Part shown: in pieces, positions 46,443 to 57,833 of the stretch
Position numbering within the stretch: position 1 is the stretch's first letter
How the letters are laid out: every line of letters starts with the position of its first letter
DNA from: Panaeolus papilionaceus
Lineage: Eukaryota > Basidiomycota > Agaricomycetes > Agaricales
Length of the DNA: 64,000 bases
Direction of reading: 5' to 3'
Assembly (NCBI GenBank): GCA_015501605.1
Contig: JADNRZ010000040.1
Location: forward strand, 124,001-188,000
Made by a program: the position numbers and the translations under genes
Notes under the pieces: model-generated
Seen by the model: only the letters and a program-made list of their open reading frames with translations
Database searches by the model: none
What the model was told of the DNA's origin: nothing

Positions 46443-46818
46443 TTAACATAGGGATGGATCTAATCCGCTGTCGGAACAGATTGGGTTGGGGAATTGACGC
46501 TCCTCCACCTTCACCTGACGGTCGTCAATGCAGAGCGATGGGTCCAACCCGCTATCAGCACAGGTTGGATTGGGGAATTGACGTTCGACGACTTTGCGAT
46601 CGTCGACGCAGAGAGAGGGGTCGAGACCGCTGTCTGCGCAAGTGGGGTTGGGGAATTGACGTGAAGAGATACCAGCTGGCATTTGTGTTAGCCAGGGAGA
46701 AGGAATAGTGGGAGAAAGTTCACATACCTGAGCTGGGTGGTTTGAAGAGCTGGACGATGGGGAGAGCTTGGACTGTCGTTGCGAGCAGGGCCAGTTGAAG
46801 GATGGTTGTTGAGCGCAT
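46443..46818 (-). CDS. Secreted precursor with three repeated Cys-containing peptides
   Basis: Two exons fit, 46818-46728 and 46675-46443, giving 107 residues. Exon 1 encodes a signal peptide (STTILQLALLATTVQALP). Exon 2 encodes RQFPNPTCADSGLDPSLC twice, spaced by short acidic/basic linkers (DDRKVVE and DDRQVKVEE), and a third copy with Ile for Thr and Ser for Ala just before the stop. Each copy has two Cys and begins after Arg-Gln, so a basic-site protease could release identical peptides with N-terminal Gln. Repeated-core layouts occur in Kex2-processed fungal precursors, including some RiPPs. TATAAAT lies about 100 bases upstream (46923-46917). No UstY-type modifying gene is recognised nearby. 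It could also be a small wall or effector protein. Confidence 0.65.
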
Positions 46819-47214
46819 AGTGATTGTTTACTTTAGGCTAACTTGCGACGATCTCCGAGTCTTCAAAAATCCACGATGAGGGAGTTGATGACTGACATTA
46901 CTGAAAGACACTCCTCATTTATAGCACGATTGAATGAGGCGCTTCGTGCTTAGCGGTTGTCGAGGAGCATGTTAGGTGGTCAGATGAATCGTGTTATTTG
47001 GTTTCGTAGCCAGGTTAACGATGCTTCTTGGGATGCAACGAACATGTTGGCACCTGGTATTGGGAACGCGTTGTATAAATATATATTGTAATTTACACGC
47101 ACAGGCGAAGTGGGAGCATAGGAGTTGCGGAGCTCATGTTCAGGTGAATCTCCTGAAAGGTCATTGATGATGAACACGAACGTCAAAGTTCAGTGCGTCC
47201 ATCATCCCACCCGA

Positions 47215-47760
47215 CTATGTCGTTCCATAATACCAATCGCGCCAAAAACTAGCTGTGTCCAATATTTCTAGAGTAAAAAACCTATTTGACGAATAGGGCA
47301 AACGGATGGACTCTATCCGGGTGAACATTAGGCGCTGTCCATCACTGATGAAGCGTGTGAGAAGAAGGTAGGGCTGTTGTCGAGGTTCTGGGGTGGGGCT
47401 ATAAGTCCCAGGTCTAGTAATTGAAGGGAAGTTGAGCACACTGGAGATATAGCGGTAGATCAGCGCTCGTGAAGTGTTGTTATGAATGCGTATTTTCAGA
47501 GCGTCGTCGGTCGTGACAGGATCAAACCAAGGACTGATTGTTTGAGATACAATAGGACCCGGTCCTGAACGGGAGTTGGGTTGTGGAGATTGTGTGGCTT
47601 TAAGGGTCAGATGAAGATCAAATTGAATTAACACTTCAGCAAGTTCATATGTAAAAGTGGGACAACTGGAAATGTGACTCGCCGAAGCGCTGAAGGAGCG
47701 CAACACGCGTTGTTGGTTTTTGTTTGCACCAGGGGGTAATGTCAGCCTCTGGTGCTTAAA
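47215..47760 (-). CDS. Hypothetical protein exon
   Basis: About 180 open codons end in FWRDWYYGTT and TAG. No ATG opens the frame. A pyrimidine tract with CACCAG near 47750 looks like a splice acceptor, so an upstream exon is expected. A minus-strand donor GTAAGT at about 47896 could belong to it. The sequence has a pattern of hydrophobic beta strands (LLLTRFISDGQRLMFTRIES) but no recognised domain. An adjacent frame at 46981-47186 may be another exon. Confidence 0.3.
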   Translation of the reverse strand, partial: FKHQRLTLPPGANKNQQRVLRSFSASASHISSCPTFTYELAEVLIQFDLHLTLKATQSPQPNSRSGPGPIVSQTISPWFDPVTTDDALKIRIHNNTSRALIYRYISSVLNFPSITRPGTYSPTPEPRQQPYLLLTRFISDGQRLMFTRIESIRLPYSSNRFFTLEILDTASFWRDWYYGTT

Positions 47761-47769
47761 AACAAACAA

Positions 47770-48880
47770 AGCATCACATCAAGCCACCAACACGCCGTCC
47801 ACCCAAACTCCCTTGTCCAAAATTATGATGTACCACGTTCATCACCTTTCATAGCCATTGATTCCAGAAGTTTCTCTGTTGACATTGTACTTACTATAGA
47901 TGTTCTTATCGATGCCTTTCAACGCACGGAACCTCATCAGGAGCGAAACATGAACGTCCACGTCACTCCAGACTTTCACCTCGTTTCACCCCCTTCCTAT
48001 CGATTGTCGGGCTCGGAAGATGGGTTCAATCACGCCTTTCACAATATTAGCTTTGACAGGAAGAATTGATCTATTTAGGAATGGAATGATCGTCGATGTG
48101 TGGAAGCAGAGGTGATCAGGTGGCAGTACCGTGGAGCAGTGACTGGTCGAGCAGTGGATACTAATAGGATATCGCGGAATACTCATCGCCACTGAAATGG
48201 AATTCGTGATATCGGGTCGAGTTGGGCGCAAAGCGAGTGGCCTGGGCGTTGCTTCGAATGGCGACAGCACCCTATTATGCAGAGGTATTTATATTAATGA
48301 TGGTTGATTTTAGATTTTGATCGTTGCTAATCATCATGATATGTAGATGGACTCCAAGACTTAGACTCGACCCCGCCATCCTCGACCTCGATAGGCGACG
48401 TCACTGCCTTACCCCTTTCCTTGAAGAGTTTAGTGTGTCGTTACACTCTTTGAACCAGCCTCTCGTTACATCTTTCGGCGATCACGCCCCACCTGCGGAC
48501 TCAGGGGGTTTTTAGGAACGCCAATGTGACGTGCTGTCATCCATCGATATGGGTCGAGGCCCCTTTCGGTGAGTTCACAATCGGATAATCATAGCATGCA
48601 CCCTGAAAGCTAATCACGTTCGTACCTCACAGCTTGCCTCGGATGGTGTCCATTCTTTCTCATTTGTAGCTTGGAAAGTGGTTGAAAGCACGAAGTTTGT
48701 GTTGACAACTGCCGCGTTTGGTGAATTTCAATGCCAAGATCACCAACGGAGACTCCCGAGCGAAAACGATTCTCCCCCTCACCGATGGGGTTCAAATCCT
48801 ATTCTTGCCATTTAATGGGTAAGCAAGCATCATTACACCGCCATCGATAATCACAATCAAATGAAAAAGTGCTAATTTCT
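47770..48880. other. No secure gene
   Basis: Overlapping open frames on both strands at 47880-48270 cannot be told apart. GGTTCAAATCC at about 48787 mimics a tRNA T arm, but no cloverleaf can be built. Confidence 0.3.
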
Positions 48881-48889
48881 TATATAAAG
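48881..48889 (+). promoter_or_regulatory. TATA box of the CBM-DM9 gene
   Basis: TATATAAAG, 97 bases before the start codon at 48978, followed by a CT-rich leader. Confidence 0.6.
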
Positions 48890-48977
48890 GGGCTTGTAAC
48901 CACCACCACCACACATCTCTATTCTCCAACGCCCAACAACATCGTTTAGCTACTCTTCACCTCATCTCTGATTCATT

Positions 48978-50500
48978 ATGACTCAATACTGGGAACCTGG
49001 CACTCAATACAACTACAACGACGTCGTCGAGTACGAAGGTATGTAGCTGCCGCGTACTCTATCAACTGATTTCATTCTAATTCGCATTGCTCTTCTCTTA
49101 AGGTGTTCGTTACAAGATCATCCAGCCTCACCGCTCTCAGGTACATCGAGATATATTCCATTGGCATCTTCACTATGCTCATGACCTTCATCGATTAGGG
49201 CGACTGGACTCCCCCTGTGACTCCTGCTCTCTGGGGACGCATGCAGGGCAACGACCACGGACACAGTGGTAAATGGGACCAACCCCAACAACAGAAGCCC
49301 GAGTGCGACGACAAGCCCCAACAACACCAGCAGCAGCAGCCCATCCAGCCGCCACCACAGTACGGCAGCAACAACAGCAACAACAGTGGAAACCGTGCGT
49401 ACCTTCCTGATTCTCATAGCCGTTGATTGACTGACGCCTAAATTCATCATATAGAAGGTGACTCCGGTGATGAAGGCAAGAAGGGCAACTGGTTTGATGA
49501 TCACAAGAAGGAACTTGGTGTATGTCGTTTTTTAGTCATCTGGCTGATGTCGATGTTGACGGTGACGCGTTCCACGTAGATCGCGGGTGGTGTGGTTGGA
49601 GGAGCTGCTTTGCTCGCTGGGGGTCTCTTCGCTTACAAGAAACACGAAGAGCATAATGAGGAGGTACGTATTCGCGCATACACTCCCTCTCCACGTCACT
49701 CATTCTCTCCCGCTCTCCATTAGGCTGCCAGCCAGCAATGGGCCTCCAACAACTGGCTCGAGGAAGCCCGTGGTCGCGCTGCTGCATTCAGCCAATACGG
49801 CCCTCAGGGAAAGCCCTACACGTGGTTCTTGACCTCTGGCAAGAACATCCCCAACGGCGCACTCCTTATCGGCACAGAGCACAGCTGGAACCTCTACGTC
49901 TGCCGCGCGCTCCATGATGGTGCGCTTGTGCTTGGTAAAGCCTCGGACGCGTTCAAGAAGGGTGGTGTTTTGGGTACGCAGAACAAGGAGGTTCATGTAA
50001 GTTTTCGCTGTTTTTATTCATCCTTCGTCCTTTCCTTTTATATTGATGTGTGCCTACAGACCGAGACCTACGAGATCCTCCTCGCTGACCCTAACCGCAT
50101 CCGCTGGGTTCCTTACTCTGGAAGGTTCTCCATCGCCTCGCTCGGTGCCCAGCCGATTGAGGGAGGCCGTGAGGCGAATGGCACGAAGATCTATGTGATC
50201 CAGGCGTTCCACAAGGGCGCTGTGCACCCTGGCAAGATCGGCGAGGGATGGGATAGTGAGTTTTTTTCGCTTCATTCTCTCTCTCTGCCTCTCTTTTTCT
50301 CGTTCCATTTTGCGCGAGACTCCCGCTTCGATGTGGCCTTTTTCGCTCCCTCTCGTTGCTCTCCCGGTCTCTTTTTATTTATTTCGTTTTTTTGCTTGTG
50401 GAACGAACTCATGCTGATCATTTGTGTTTTAGCTGGATACATCCCCTACGACGGTCATGAGAAGGCTGTTTCGGACTACAAGGTTTTGTGCCTTGCTTGA
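48978..50500 (+). CDS. CBM5/12 - glycine zipper - DM9 (DUF3421) protein
   Basis: ATG at 48978. The first two exons (48978-49038, 49103-49140) and the start of the third encode YWEPGTQYNYNDVVEYEG and GDWTPPVTPALW, the aromatic pattern of a family 5/12 carbohydrate-binding module. A Gln/Asn/Pro-rich linker follows, then an acidic/Lys segment (GDEGKKGNWFDDHKKELG) and a glycine-zipper stretch (IAGGVVGGAALLAGGLFAY). The C-terminal half has two DM9-type repeats: NIPNGALLIGTEHS with YVCRA, and PIEGGREANGTKIYVIQAF with HPGKIG. It ends in YKVLCLA with TGA at 50498-50500. DM9 proteins include mannose-binding lectins. Chitin or glucan binding and membrane interaction are inferred. About seven exons. Confidence 0.85.
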
Positions 50501-51589
50501 ACGCCCTTAGCCTCTGTCCGCCAACCTCGTCAGCATGGGCTCTCGTTGTCCTGTCCGCCTCGGTGTGCAGTGAAACGCGCTTGTTGGAGGAATACATGTA
50601 TAGCATTAAAAACATTTCATTTTAAATTCGTCAATTGTACTTTTACTTTTCATTCAAGGAATTTGAATCAATTTTGTGATTTTATCGATTGGCGAGTATC
50701 AGGTCGGGTGTAGCAGTGTCGCGATCGCGTCGCGTTTTTGATTTTTTTGACTTGGAATTGTGATGATTCACTCTTTGGCTGTACACTTTTCGGGTCTCCG
50801 TTGTATTTCGTATTTCGACTTTCTCATTTCAATGGTTTTAGGGATGGAAATCCCTTCGTCTCAGCTTAGGAATTGTTGAATGAGCTGTCATATTCCCTAG
50901 TTCCATCTTTTCGTATCCCATTCACCTCGGCCGCACACAGTTTCAGCATGATGTCCTCACCAGCTCATAAATATGTGCGACTCGTGAACTAAATGGAATG
51001 AATGATTATGGATTTAAAGGAGAAGCACGGTAAGGTATTATGTAAAGGGAGTTTCGAAAGGACGCCAGTGACAGAGCGGGAGGTACGCCATGCAGGGAAC
51101 GAGTGTTTGCTTATTTACAGCATGTTTGCGAATTAGCAGACGCTATATGTGTCTCAGAATAAAGGAAGGTGTACCTACGACGCGACTTCAACAGGGCCCT
51201 ACGGGGTGCTCAAAAATTGACGGAGGCGGGTGGATGCACACTGCGCTTATCATCTGCACATTGCAACTGAAACGCTTCGAGTCTCCGGCATGATGCTCTC
51301 AAACACCAACCTGGCGTAAGCGTCATTCATGGAGCAATATGAATGATAATGAATTAATCCAGCATGTGTCTTCCTCGAGGCAACCAGTGCAGTATACTCA
51401 CCTGCTGCGGCTAGCTCACAGACTCATAACTCGATCATCTTCCACCCTAGAGTCTGCTTTATCTCCACTTCGACGTCAGCTCTTCCTCCACTCATTCTGC
51501 CCAGCTCCATATCCTCACCCGCTTTCGCCTCTCAATTCCGTCATTTTTTCTCTCCATATTTTGCTCAAAAAGCTTTGATACATCATACA
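50501..51589. other. Intergenic; nothing recognised
   Basis: Contains the 3' flank of the DM9 gene and a CT-rich leader (51430-51560) before the next start codon. A 67-codon frame at 51090 has no support. Confidence 0.4.
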
Positions 51590-52378
51590 ATGCAATACCA
51601 GCCCCCAGAACCGCACCACTTCTACGATACCGAATACTCTTATAACATAGAAGACGCAGAGCCCTACAATAACATTTCGACCAACTCAGCGTACCAGCCC
51701 GCCCCAAGCACCTACAGACAGCCTCTCAACATCAACCGCAACGGCACTCTGAATCGATCATACTCCCGATCCAAACCAGCAGGTGCACGCGCACCCACGC
51801 CTCTTCCTCGTGTCTCGCGTTCGCGCTCTCCAGGGCGTGTTAGTTTCGCTCAACAGTTCCAGGACTCGGATTCGGGCTTTGCAAGCGAGCCTGATAATAT
51901 TGATATCGCGCCTGCTACGTATTCGGAGTTTGATTATGGTGGAGAGGGCGTGATGCCTCATCGTGATCATGGGGATACGAATGGAAGTGGATTTTATCAG
52001 ATGATGCGGACTAGAGCGGGTATGTATTTTGTTTAAAATGCGTTCCAGTCACGACCAACTAAACAAAATTCATTTTCAGGCAACTATTATAGTCAAGACC
52101 TGACCCAGATACCCTTAATTTTCCAATACCTCATCCTCGTCCTCCTCCTCATCTGGTGCTTCTCTGTGACTGACGCCCAGTCCTCCTCTCAGCAGAACGC
52201 GGATATCGGTATACCCTTATCTGACTTGTTGAGATTAGCGTATTGGATGATACGCTTTACCGTTGGATTCGTTGCCAAGGTGTTGCTGATGTTGGGTTTG
52301 CCTGGAGAGCTGGTGTGGGCCATTATGGGGCTTCCTCCGATGCTGATGTTGGGGTATTTTGTGCTAGTTGTGCTCTGA
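51590..52378 (+). CDS. Two-TM membrane protein with disordered N terminus
   Basis: ATG at 51590. Exon 1 (51590-52019) is Pro/Ser/Tyr/Asn-rich and basic around RVSRSRSPGRVSFAQQF, probably cytoplasmic and possibly phosphorylated. An intron (52020-52079) leads to exon 2 with a helix FQYLILVLLLIWCFSV, a short polar loop, and a long hydrophobic C-terminal region with AYWMIRFTVGFVAKVLLML and MLMLGYFVLVVL. Stop TGA at 52376-52378. The total is about 242 residues. The family is not recognised. The nuclear-envelope or ER membrane is possible but unproven. Confidence 0.6.
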
Positions 52379-52952
52379 TTAACTGTACGGACGTACCACT
52401 TACATGAGCAGATAATTAGTGTTTTTTTACGTTTCCTAGTATGGTCGAGACCCGAATCCGATTCCGTGTTTCCGATCTATCAAGCCCTGAATTCATGTCA
52501 GCTCGAAATGTGATCAACATCCAGACCACACATATGCATAGACCGGACGGGTCTCGTAAGATAAAGCAGCATCTACGAACGCATATTCGCTGTAGTTATC
52601 TCTTCCCAGTGATCACTCATAAGGTAATACTGCTCGTCCTCGATCATTGCGATATTCTCGCATTGGTAACATTGCGCAAGCATCTGGGGTGAGAACCAGG
52701 TGAGAATAAGATGCAGTGAAATCTGAATTGAAAGCATCATTTCAGGTTCTCAATTGAAAGTCAATCACCCCTGCACACCACAGGCACAGCCCTTCATCGA
52801 GCATGTCCGCCGCTTGCGATGATAACAGAATATAACCCTGATTTTAAATGTTCGCCCATTGTTCCCTCTCCAGCTTGAGAACCACCACCACCCGGTCCAT
52901 TGGCGCTCCTCCTTACCAACCTGAGTGTTAGGTAGCCATCTATCGAGACGGA
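52379..52952. other. Intergenic; nothing secure
   Basis: An 83-codon plus-strand frame starting with ATG at 52441 has no motif. Confidence 0.35.
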
Positions 52953-54300
52953 ATGTTGAACTTTTTCTCAATTTTCGTACTTGGACTTGGTTCTCTGTGG
53001 TTGGTGTCTGCTCAAGAAGATATCTGTTTGCAACGACCTGAGTATCGATGGGTAGGCTTGCGATTTTACCCGAGCTTGTAGCATTCCAATCATGCTGACC
53101 TCTTTTAATTTTCTCTCAGACCTACAATTCGTTGAATCAGTCACCATGTATCGTCACGGGGATACTTCTCTCTGTATGTCTTAACGATAGTATGTTCTCC
53201 TCACTCCTTTAAATTGTAATCCGTCCTCTGATCTGACGATTGCGCTTAAGATGTTACCATCCGTACACTCAGCGGCATCGACGACAACTATCCCGGAGCA
53301 CAAGCCAGTGGGGAGGGTGCGGCCTGTAGATGTAGTACAGTCTATTATTCTATGCTTAGCGCCTGTGCTTATTGTCAAGCGCACGACTGGATTACGTGCG
53401 TACCCTTGGCTTTATTGAGGTTCCCTTCTGACACGTTTTGATGGTGTAGGTGGATAGAACAACGCAAGAACTGCATTGATACATCGGATAGACAGTGAGT
53501 TCTATCCTTGACTGTGTTGACATCATTGACACTGACAGTAAATCAGCATTCCTATCCTGATTCCAACCAACACGAGTGTTCCAAATTATGCTTATGCGGA
53601 TGTCATCGTAAGTTATTGCATCTCTACATTGTAACCTGCATTGCTTACCGATGTGGATGTCCATCTCATGTAGGCCAACTCTCGATTTGATATCGCCGCC
53701 GCTCAAGCGATGCTGAGCTCCCCCAGTTCAAGTTTGAGCTCCAGCTCAACATCAACATCGTCTTCCGCGTCCACCCCAACTCCGTCCAATCCACCCAACA
53801 CCAATCAAGGCGAACGCAAAAGCAGCAATACAGGAGCCATCGTAGGAGGTGTTATTGGGGGACTCATCATCCTCGGTCTTAGTGTTACTCTCATCGTCTG
53901 GCTCGTCGTACGCTCTCGACGAAAGACTGTCGCTCCAAATGGGGGAGGTCTCCTCGCCCCCAATTCACCCAACCCGTCCGTTCCACACTCCAGCCCCCAT
54001 ATGTCCGCTATGGGATACGGATCAATGCCTTCTCCTCCGCTCCCAGCAACCTCGACGGGTACCTCCATGTTATACGTACGTGCCTCGTCATATTTTCTCT
54101 GATGGTTCATTGCTGATCTTCACCTTATGATATAGAATCCCAACGACCCAAGCACATACCCCAGTCTGCATGGATCAAATGCTGGAACGCCGGCAATGGG
54201 GCCAACTGTTGGCCCAGGTCCAAGTCAGGCTATCCCACCCACTAACCCGACAACATGGGTTCATAATCATCGCGCAACAGGGTACGACGGTGCTGCATAG
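52953..54300 (+). CDS. Cys-rich, Ser/Thr-rich single-pass membrane protein, tandem copy 1
   Basis: ATG at 52953 starts a signal peptide (FSIFVLGLGSLWLVSA) followed at once by QEDICL. Small exons encode CIVTGILLSVCLN, NYPGAQASGEGAACRCSTV, YSMLSACAYCQ, TWIEQRKNC and IPTNTSVPNYAYADV. A Ser/Thr/Pro stalk leads to a helix GAIVGGVIGGLIILGLSVTL and RSRRK. The cytoplasmic tail is Pro-rich and ends shortly before TAG at 54298-54300. The layout is that of a wall-sensor-like or receptor-like protein: signal peptide, Cys domain, O-glycosylated stalk, helix and tail. The Cys domain matches no family I can name. The tandem copy follows at 54960. Confidence 0.7.
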
Positions 54301-54959
54301 GAGCCTACGTAACAGCACACACGAATCAGCGCAAACTCTACGCCCTGAGTTCACCTCATTTTTCACATTGCGGCAAACCCTCCCCTTGGTCATTCTGGCA
54401 CGTTTTTCATAACGATTTTGATGTTGAATTTCACGATATGTACAAGTTGTATTCTTAGATAGTTTTTTGTACCTGAATGATGGATCAATTACCATGATTA
54501 ACCGTTAAGCTATAAATAAGGCGATCAGCGCATTAGCTCGACGAACGGGGACAGCGACGCATTGGCAACTCACCAGCGGGATTGGCGTCCTCTCTGAGAG
54601 ATCGCCTGCAACCTGAAACGTCTTCTTCTCAACTGAGCCGTCACCGTCATTCCGATGTCCAAGGGAACGTGCACAAGTCTATTTGATTGGCTGAAGGGTG
54701 CTGATAAAAGGAAGTCAGGGTCCTAATTTCCCTAAGGGTCGGCCTTCCTCCAGAACCAGCAACCGCACATGATTCAAATGAGGTCAATGACTGCGTTTTC
54801 TTCCAACCACCACCACTCAGTGCAGTGTAGGCATTGACCTCCTCTTCAAGCTGAGAGCATCTGTACTATAGTTTTCTGTCTCGTCTCGCGTCTCTTTTAT
54901 TTTATTTTCTCTCTTTACCATTGGCATTCCAGCCCACTCGGCATCCCTATCTATCACTG
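54301..54959. other. Spacer between tandem paralogues
   Basis: No gene is recognised. The last 120 bases are a CT-rich promoter/leader. Confidence 0.4.
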
Positions 54960-56338
54960 ATGTGGTTTTTCACTGGACTGGCCCTACTTGGTTCCTTACG
55001 ACTTGCTCTGGCACAAGAAGACATCTGCCTCACGAATTTAAAATATAGATGGGTATGTCTTCGACTTCAATGTTCCCTCTGGAATCCCGCTTTGATCCCA
55101 TTCCATTTTTTAGACGTATAACGCCCAAGGCGCCAGTCCATGCGTCGTTGCAGGAGCATTGCTTTCTGTATGCCTCAATGAACGTATGTTTACCATCTCA
55201 TCCTCATATATATCACTCGTGAATTCTATTCTCATCATTTATTTTACCTAGCCACCAATATTCGGAAATTGGATCCAGGAGAACGCTATCCTGGTGCACA
55301 AGCAAGCGGTGAAGGCGCAGCGTGCAGGTGCAGCACGGTATATTACTCGATGCTGAGTGCATGTGCGTATTGTCAGGATAGAGGATGGATAACGTACGTA
55401 TTTCTTCTGAGTTTCAAGCCCCCTTGTCGCTTGCTAATCCAGAGACAACGTAGCTGGCCGGCCCAAATAGAACATTGTGCCGATACCTTTAGCCAAATGT
55501 TCGTTCCTTGTTTGCCTTGAACGTGAGGTTGTTTAACCTGAATTCTTATCCTTAGGCTTCCTATGACGGTACCCGGGAACACTACAATCCCTCCATGGGC
55601 ATGGGCAGACGTTGTGGTATGTTTTTAAACCTTATCAAATTCTCTACGTGATACCAATCTCGTTTTTTGTTTACAGTCCCAAGGCGCGTTTGACATCGCT
55701 ATCGCTCAAACAATAAGCACGACGCCCCCTCCAGGACCTACCGCAACGCCATCAGACACGTCCTCATCAACATCCAACGCGTCTTCGTCCTCATCATCCA
55801 TATCTAGTACATCTACGGCGTCTACAAGTAAAGATACACCCGTCGGACCGATTGTAGGAGGAGTCATTGGTGGTCTCGCTGTTCTCGGAATAGTAGCTGT
55901 GGTGGTCGCTTGGATAGTGACGCGCTCAAGACGTAACGCGGCGGCGGTGGGGCATACAACTGCGCCTTCGTCTATTGCTCCAACGAGCCCACCTATGACT
56001 GCAGTCGGATACAACATCACGACTTCACTTCCAACGTTCCCTGCGGGTCCAAGTGTTGGCGCAATGCCGAAATTATATGTAAGTCCCCATGTTGTAAGTA
56101 TACAGGGAGCTAATGGGCGCTGTAGGATCCTAATGATCCAAGCACATTCCCGATGATGATGGACCAATCCCCACCCGGAGTAAAAGCGAGTCCAGGCACG
56201 ACTTCTGTCGCCGTATCCACTGGTACACCACCAACGACCACGATTACCCCTAATCTTTCGCCTCAGACAAGTCCTCTTTTACCCTCAGCCCAGAGCCCGG
56301 CGAAGTTGACTCCCAATAGGAAGCCTACTGTATCATAG
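54960..56338 (+). CDS. Cys-rich, Ser/Thr-rich single-pass membrane protein, tandem copy 2
   Basis: ATG at 54960 (MWFFTGLALLGSLRLALAQE), then DICL. The exon and intron positions follow copy 1: CVVAGALLSVCLN, YPGAQASGEGAACRCSTVYY, SACAYCQDRGW, TWPAQIEHCADTFSQ and VPGNTTIPPWAWADV. The stalk is long and Ser/Thr-rich, the helix is PIVGGVIGGLAVLGIVAVVV followed by RSRRN, and the tail is Thr/Pro-rich to TAG at 56336-56338. The extracellular Cys positions are conserved with copy 1 while stalk and tail differ. This is tandem duplication with divergence. Convergent with the G-domain gene that follows. Confidence 0.7.
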
Positions 56339-56633
56339 ATGGGCGTTTCACAATCCTGTGGTAGTAATACTTGTATATGTGTCACCCTCTTTACTATTTC
56401 ATGGAACGATGGATATCTTATGTATGTACTTCAAGTGAACGTCGCTATGTATTGTTGGAGAATCAGTCACGCCGTGTTCTGACATCGTGTCACTCTTGTG
56501 GGGTTTTAACACCTGGTAGCAGTTTATAATAGAAAGGAAGTTGAAAATGAATACATGAGTTTCAGGTACCGATTTCTACGATGAGATATTGAGGTTCATC
56601 TGCAGAATCAGGTTGACGGCGCTATGGTGTTGA

Positions 56634-57830
56634 TTACCGCTTTCCAAATGTCCGCGTAAAGGGAGCGGAAATCTTCTTGAAAAAGGATAACGATGAATCT
56701 GGGTGAGGTGTCGACGCGCGTTCAAGTGCCTGGGTCGAAGCTAGGGGCGACGATGCGGATATATCCGTTTGGGTTTCTTGGGGAGGAAGGGAAAAACAGC
56801 TCATTGGATCGATCCTATACAAATCGTTCAATAATGAAGTCAACGTGTCCATCACAACCGGCTCCTTCTCTCGAAGTACCTCCAGCAGGCGTGTGTCCTC
56901 TTTTCCAGGGGTTGAAGCGTACTGCCTGTCCTCTTGCAAGAATGCCCATTCCTGATAAACTGTTTCTATGCGCTCCCACAGATTATCTCGGACGAGGGAG
57001 TGATATGGAGTTGGACTATTTTTAGCTTGCTTCTTCCTGTGAATCCACCCACTGAATAGGATATCAATGACAGACAAGGCGGAATTCGTTGTGAAAGCCA
57101 TCTTAGTCACTTGGATGCTCAGTTTTTCTGACTTCTGTCAGCGGGTGGATGGTGGATGAGTGTCATGTATTCGATAATCGCCAATGACGTACCTGGAATA
57201 TTTCTTCTTGCAACTTTTCAAACCTTTTATTGGCAACGTCGGTTTCCTGGGACGTTGGACACATATTCCACATTGTCGTTACCACGTTGATGCTGAGTGC
57301 GCCAAACTCATCTGCGAACGCTCTGAGCAAAACTACTGCCTGCCGTTTTTTTCCACCGACCCGAATATCAGTGATAGGATGGAAGTAGAAAATGGATACG
57401 AATACACCAGCAGCAGACTTCCTAGATGTTGACGTAACTTCACATCTGACATGATACAGATATATGTATGAGATGAATGCGCACCTTAATCTGTCCAGCA
57501 TCTTGGTGATCATTGTCGTAATTCTGCTCTCAGACAGATGAGGGTCCACAAATCCCGGAGTGTCCATTAAAACAAAGGTTCCTCCACCCCTGTCTCTTAA
57601 ACCTTCTACTCTATAACATGTAACATCTTGTGTCGCGCTCTGTAGCGTGTCCTTGGCTATAGAAAGCTCCATATCCGGTGATAACAATTCTATGAACTAA
57701 TACACGGCGTGAGCTATGTGACAGTTGGGATTACATGCCTCAACATTAGCAGAGTGGTGTGGGGAAACTCACTGTACTCTTCCCAGAACCGATGGGACCC
57801 AGCAGGCTAGCGAACAATATCACGATCTCC
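56634..57830 (-). pseudogene. P-loop G-domain gene, copy E, 5' end missing
   Basis: The exon near 57830-57776 encodes ILFASLLGPIGSGKST. Then come FIELLSPDMELSIAKDTLQS, LMDTPGFVDPHLSESRI, HPITDIRVGGKKRQAVVLL and INVVTTMWNMC. The tail ends SAPFTRTFGKR with TAG or TGA at 56636-56634. The N-terminal exon found in the other copies (the PVHV-type segment with the ATG) is absent. Immediately upstream lies the stop codon of copy F at 57836-57834, so the P-loop exon abuts the end of the neighbour. It may be expressed as a readthrough or spliced fusion with F, or be dead. The rest of its frame looks sound. Confidence 0.6.
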
Positions 57831-57833
57831 GCA

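Noticed and set aside
48695..48800. tRNA-like T arm (GGTTCAAATCC) and TTGCCA end
   Set aside because: The 5' acceptor strand, D arm and anticodon arm cannot be paired.
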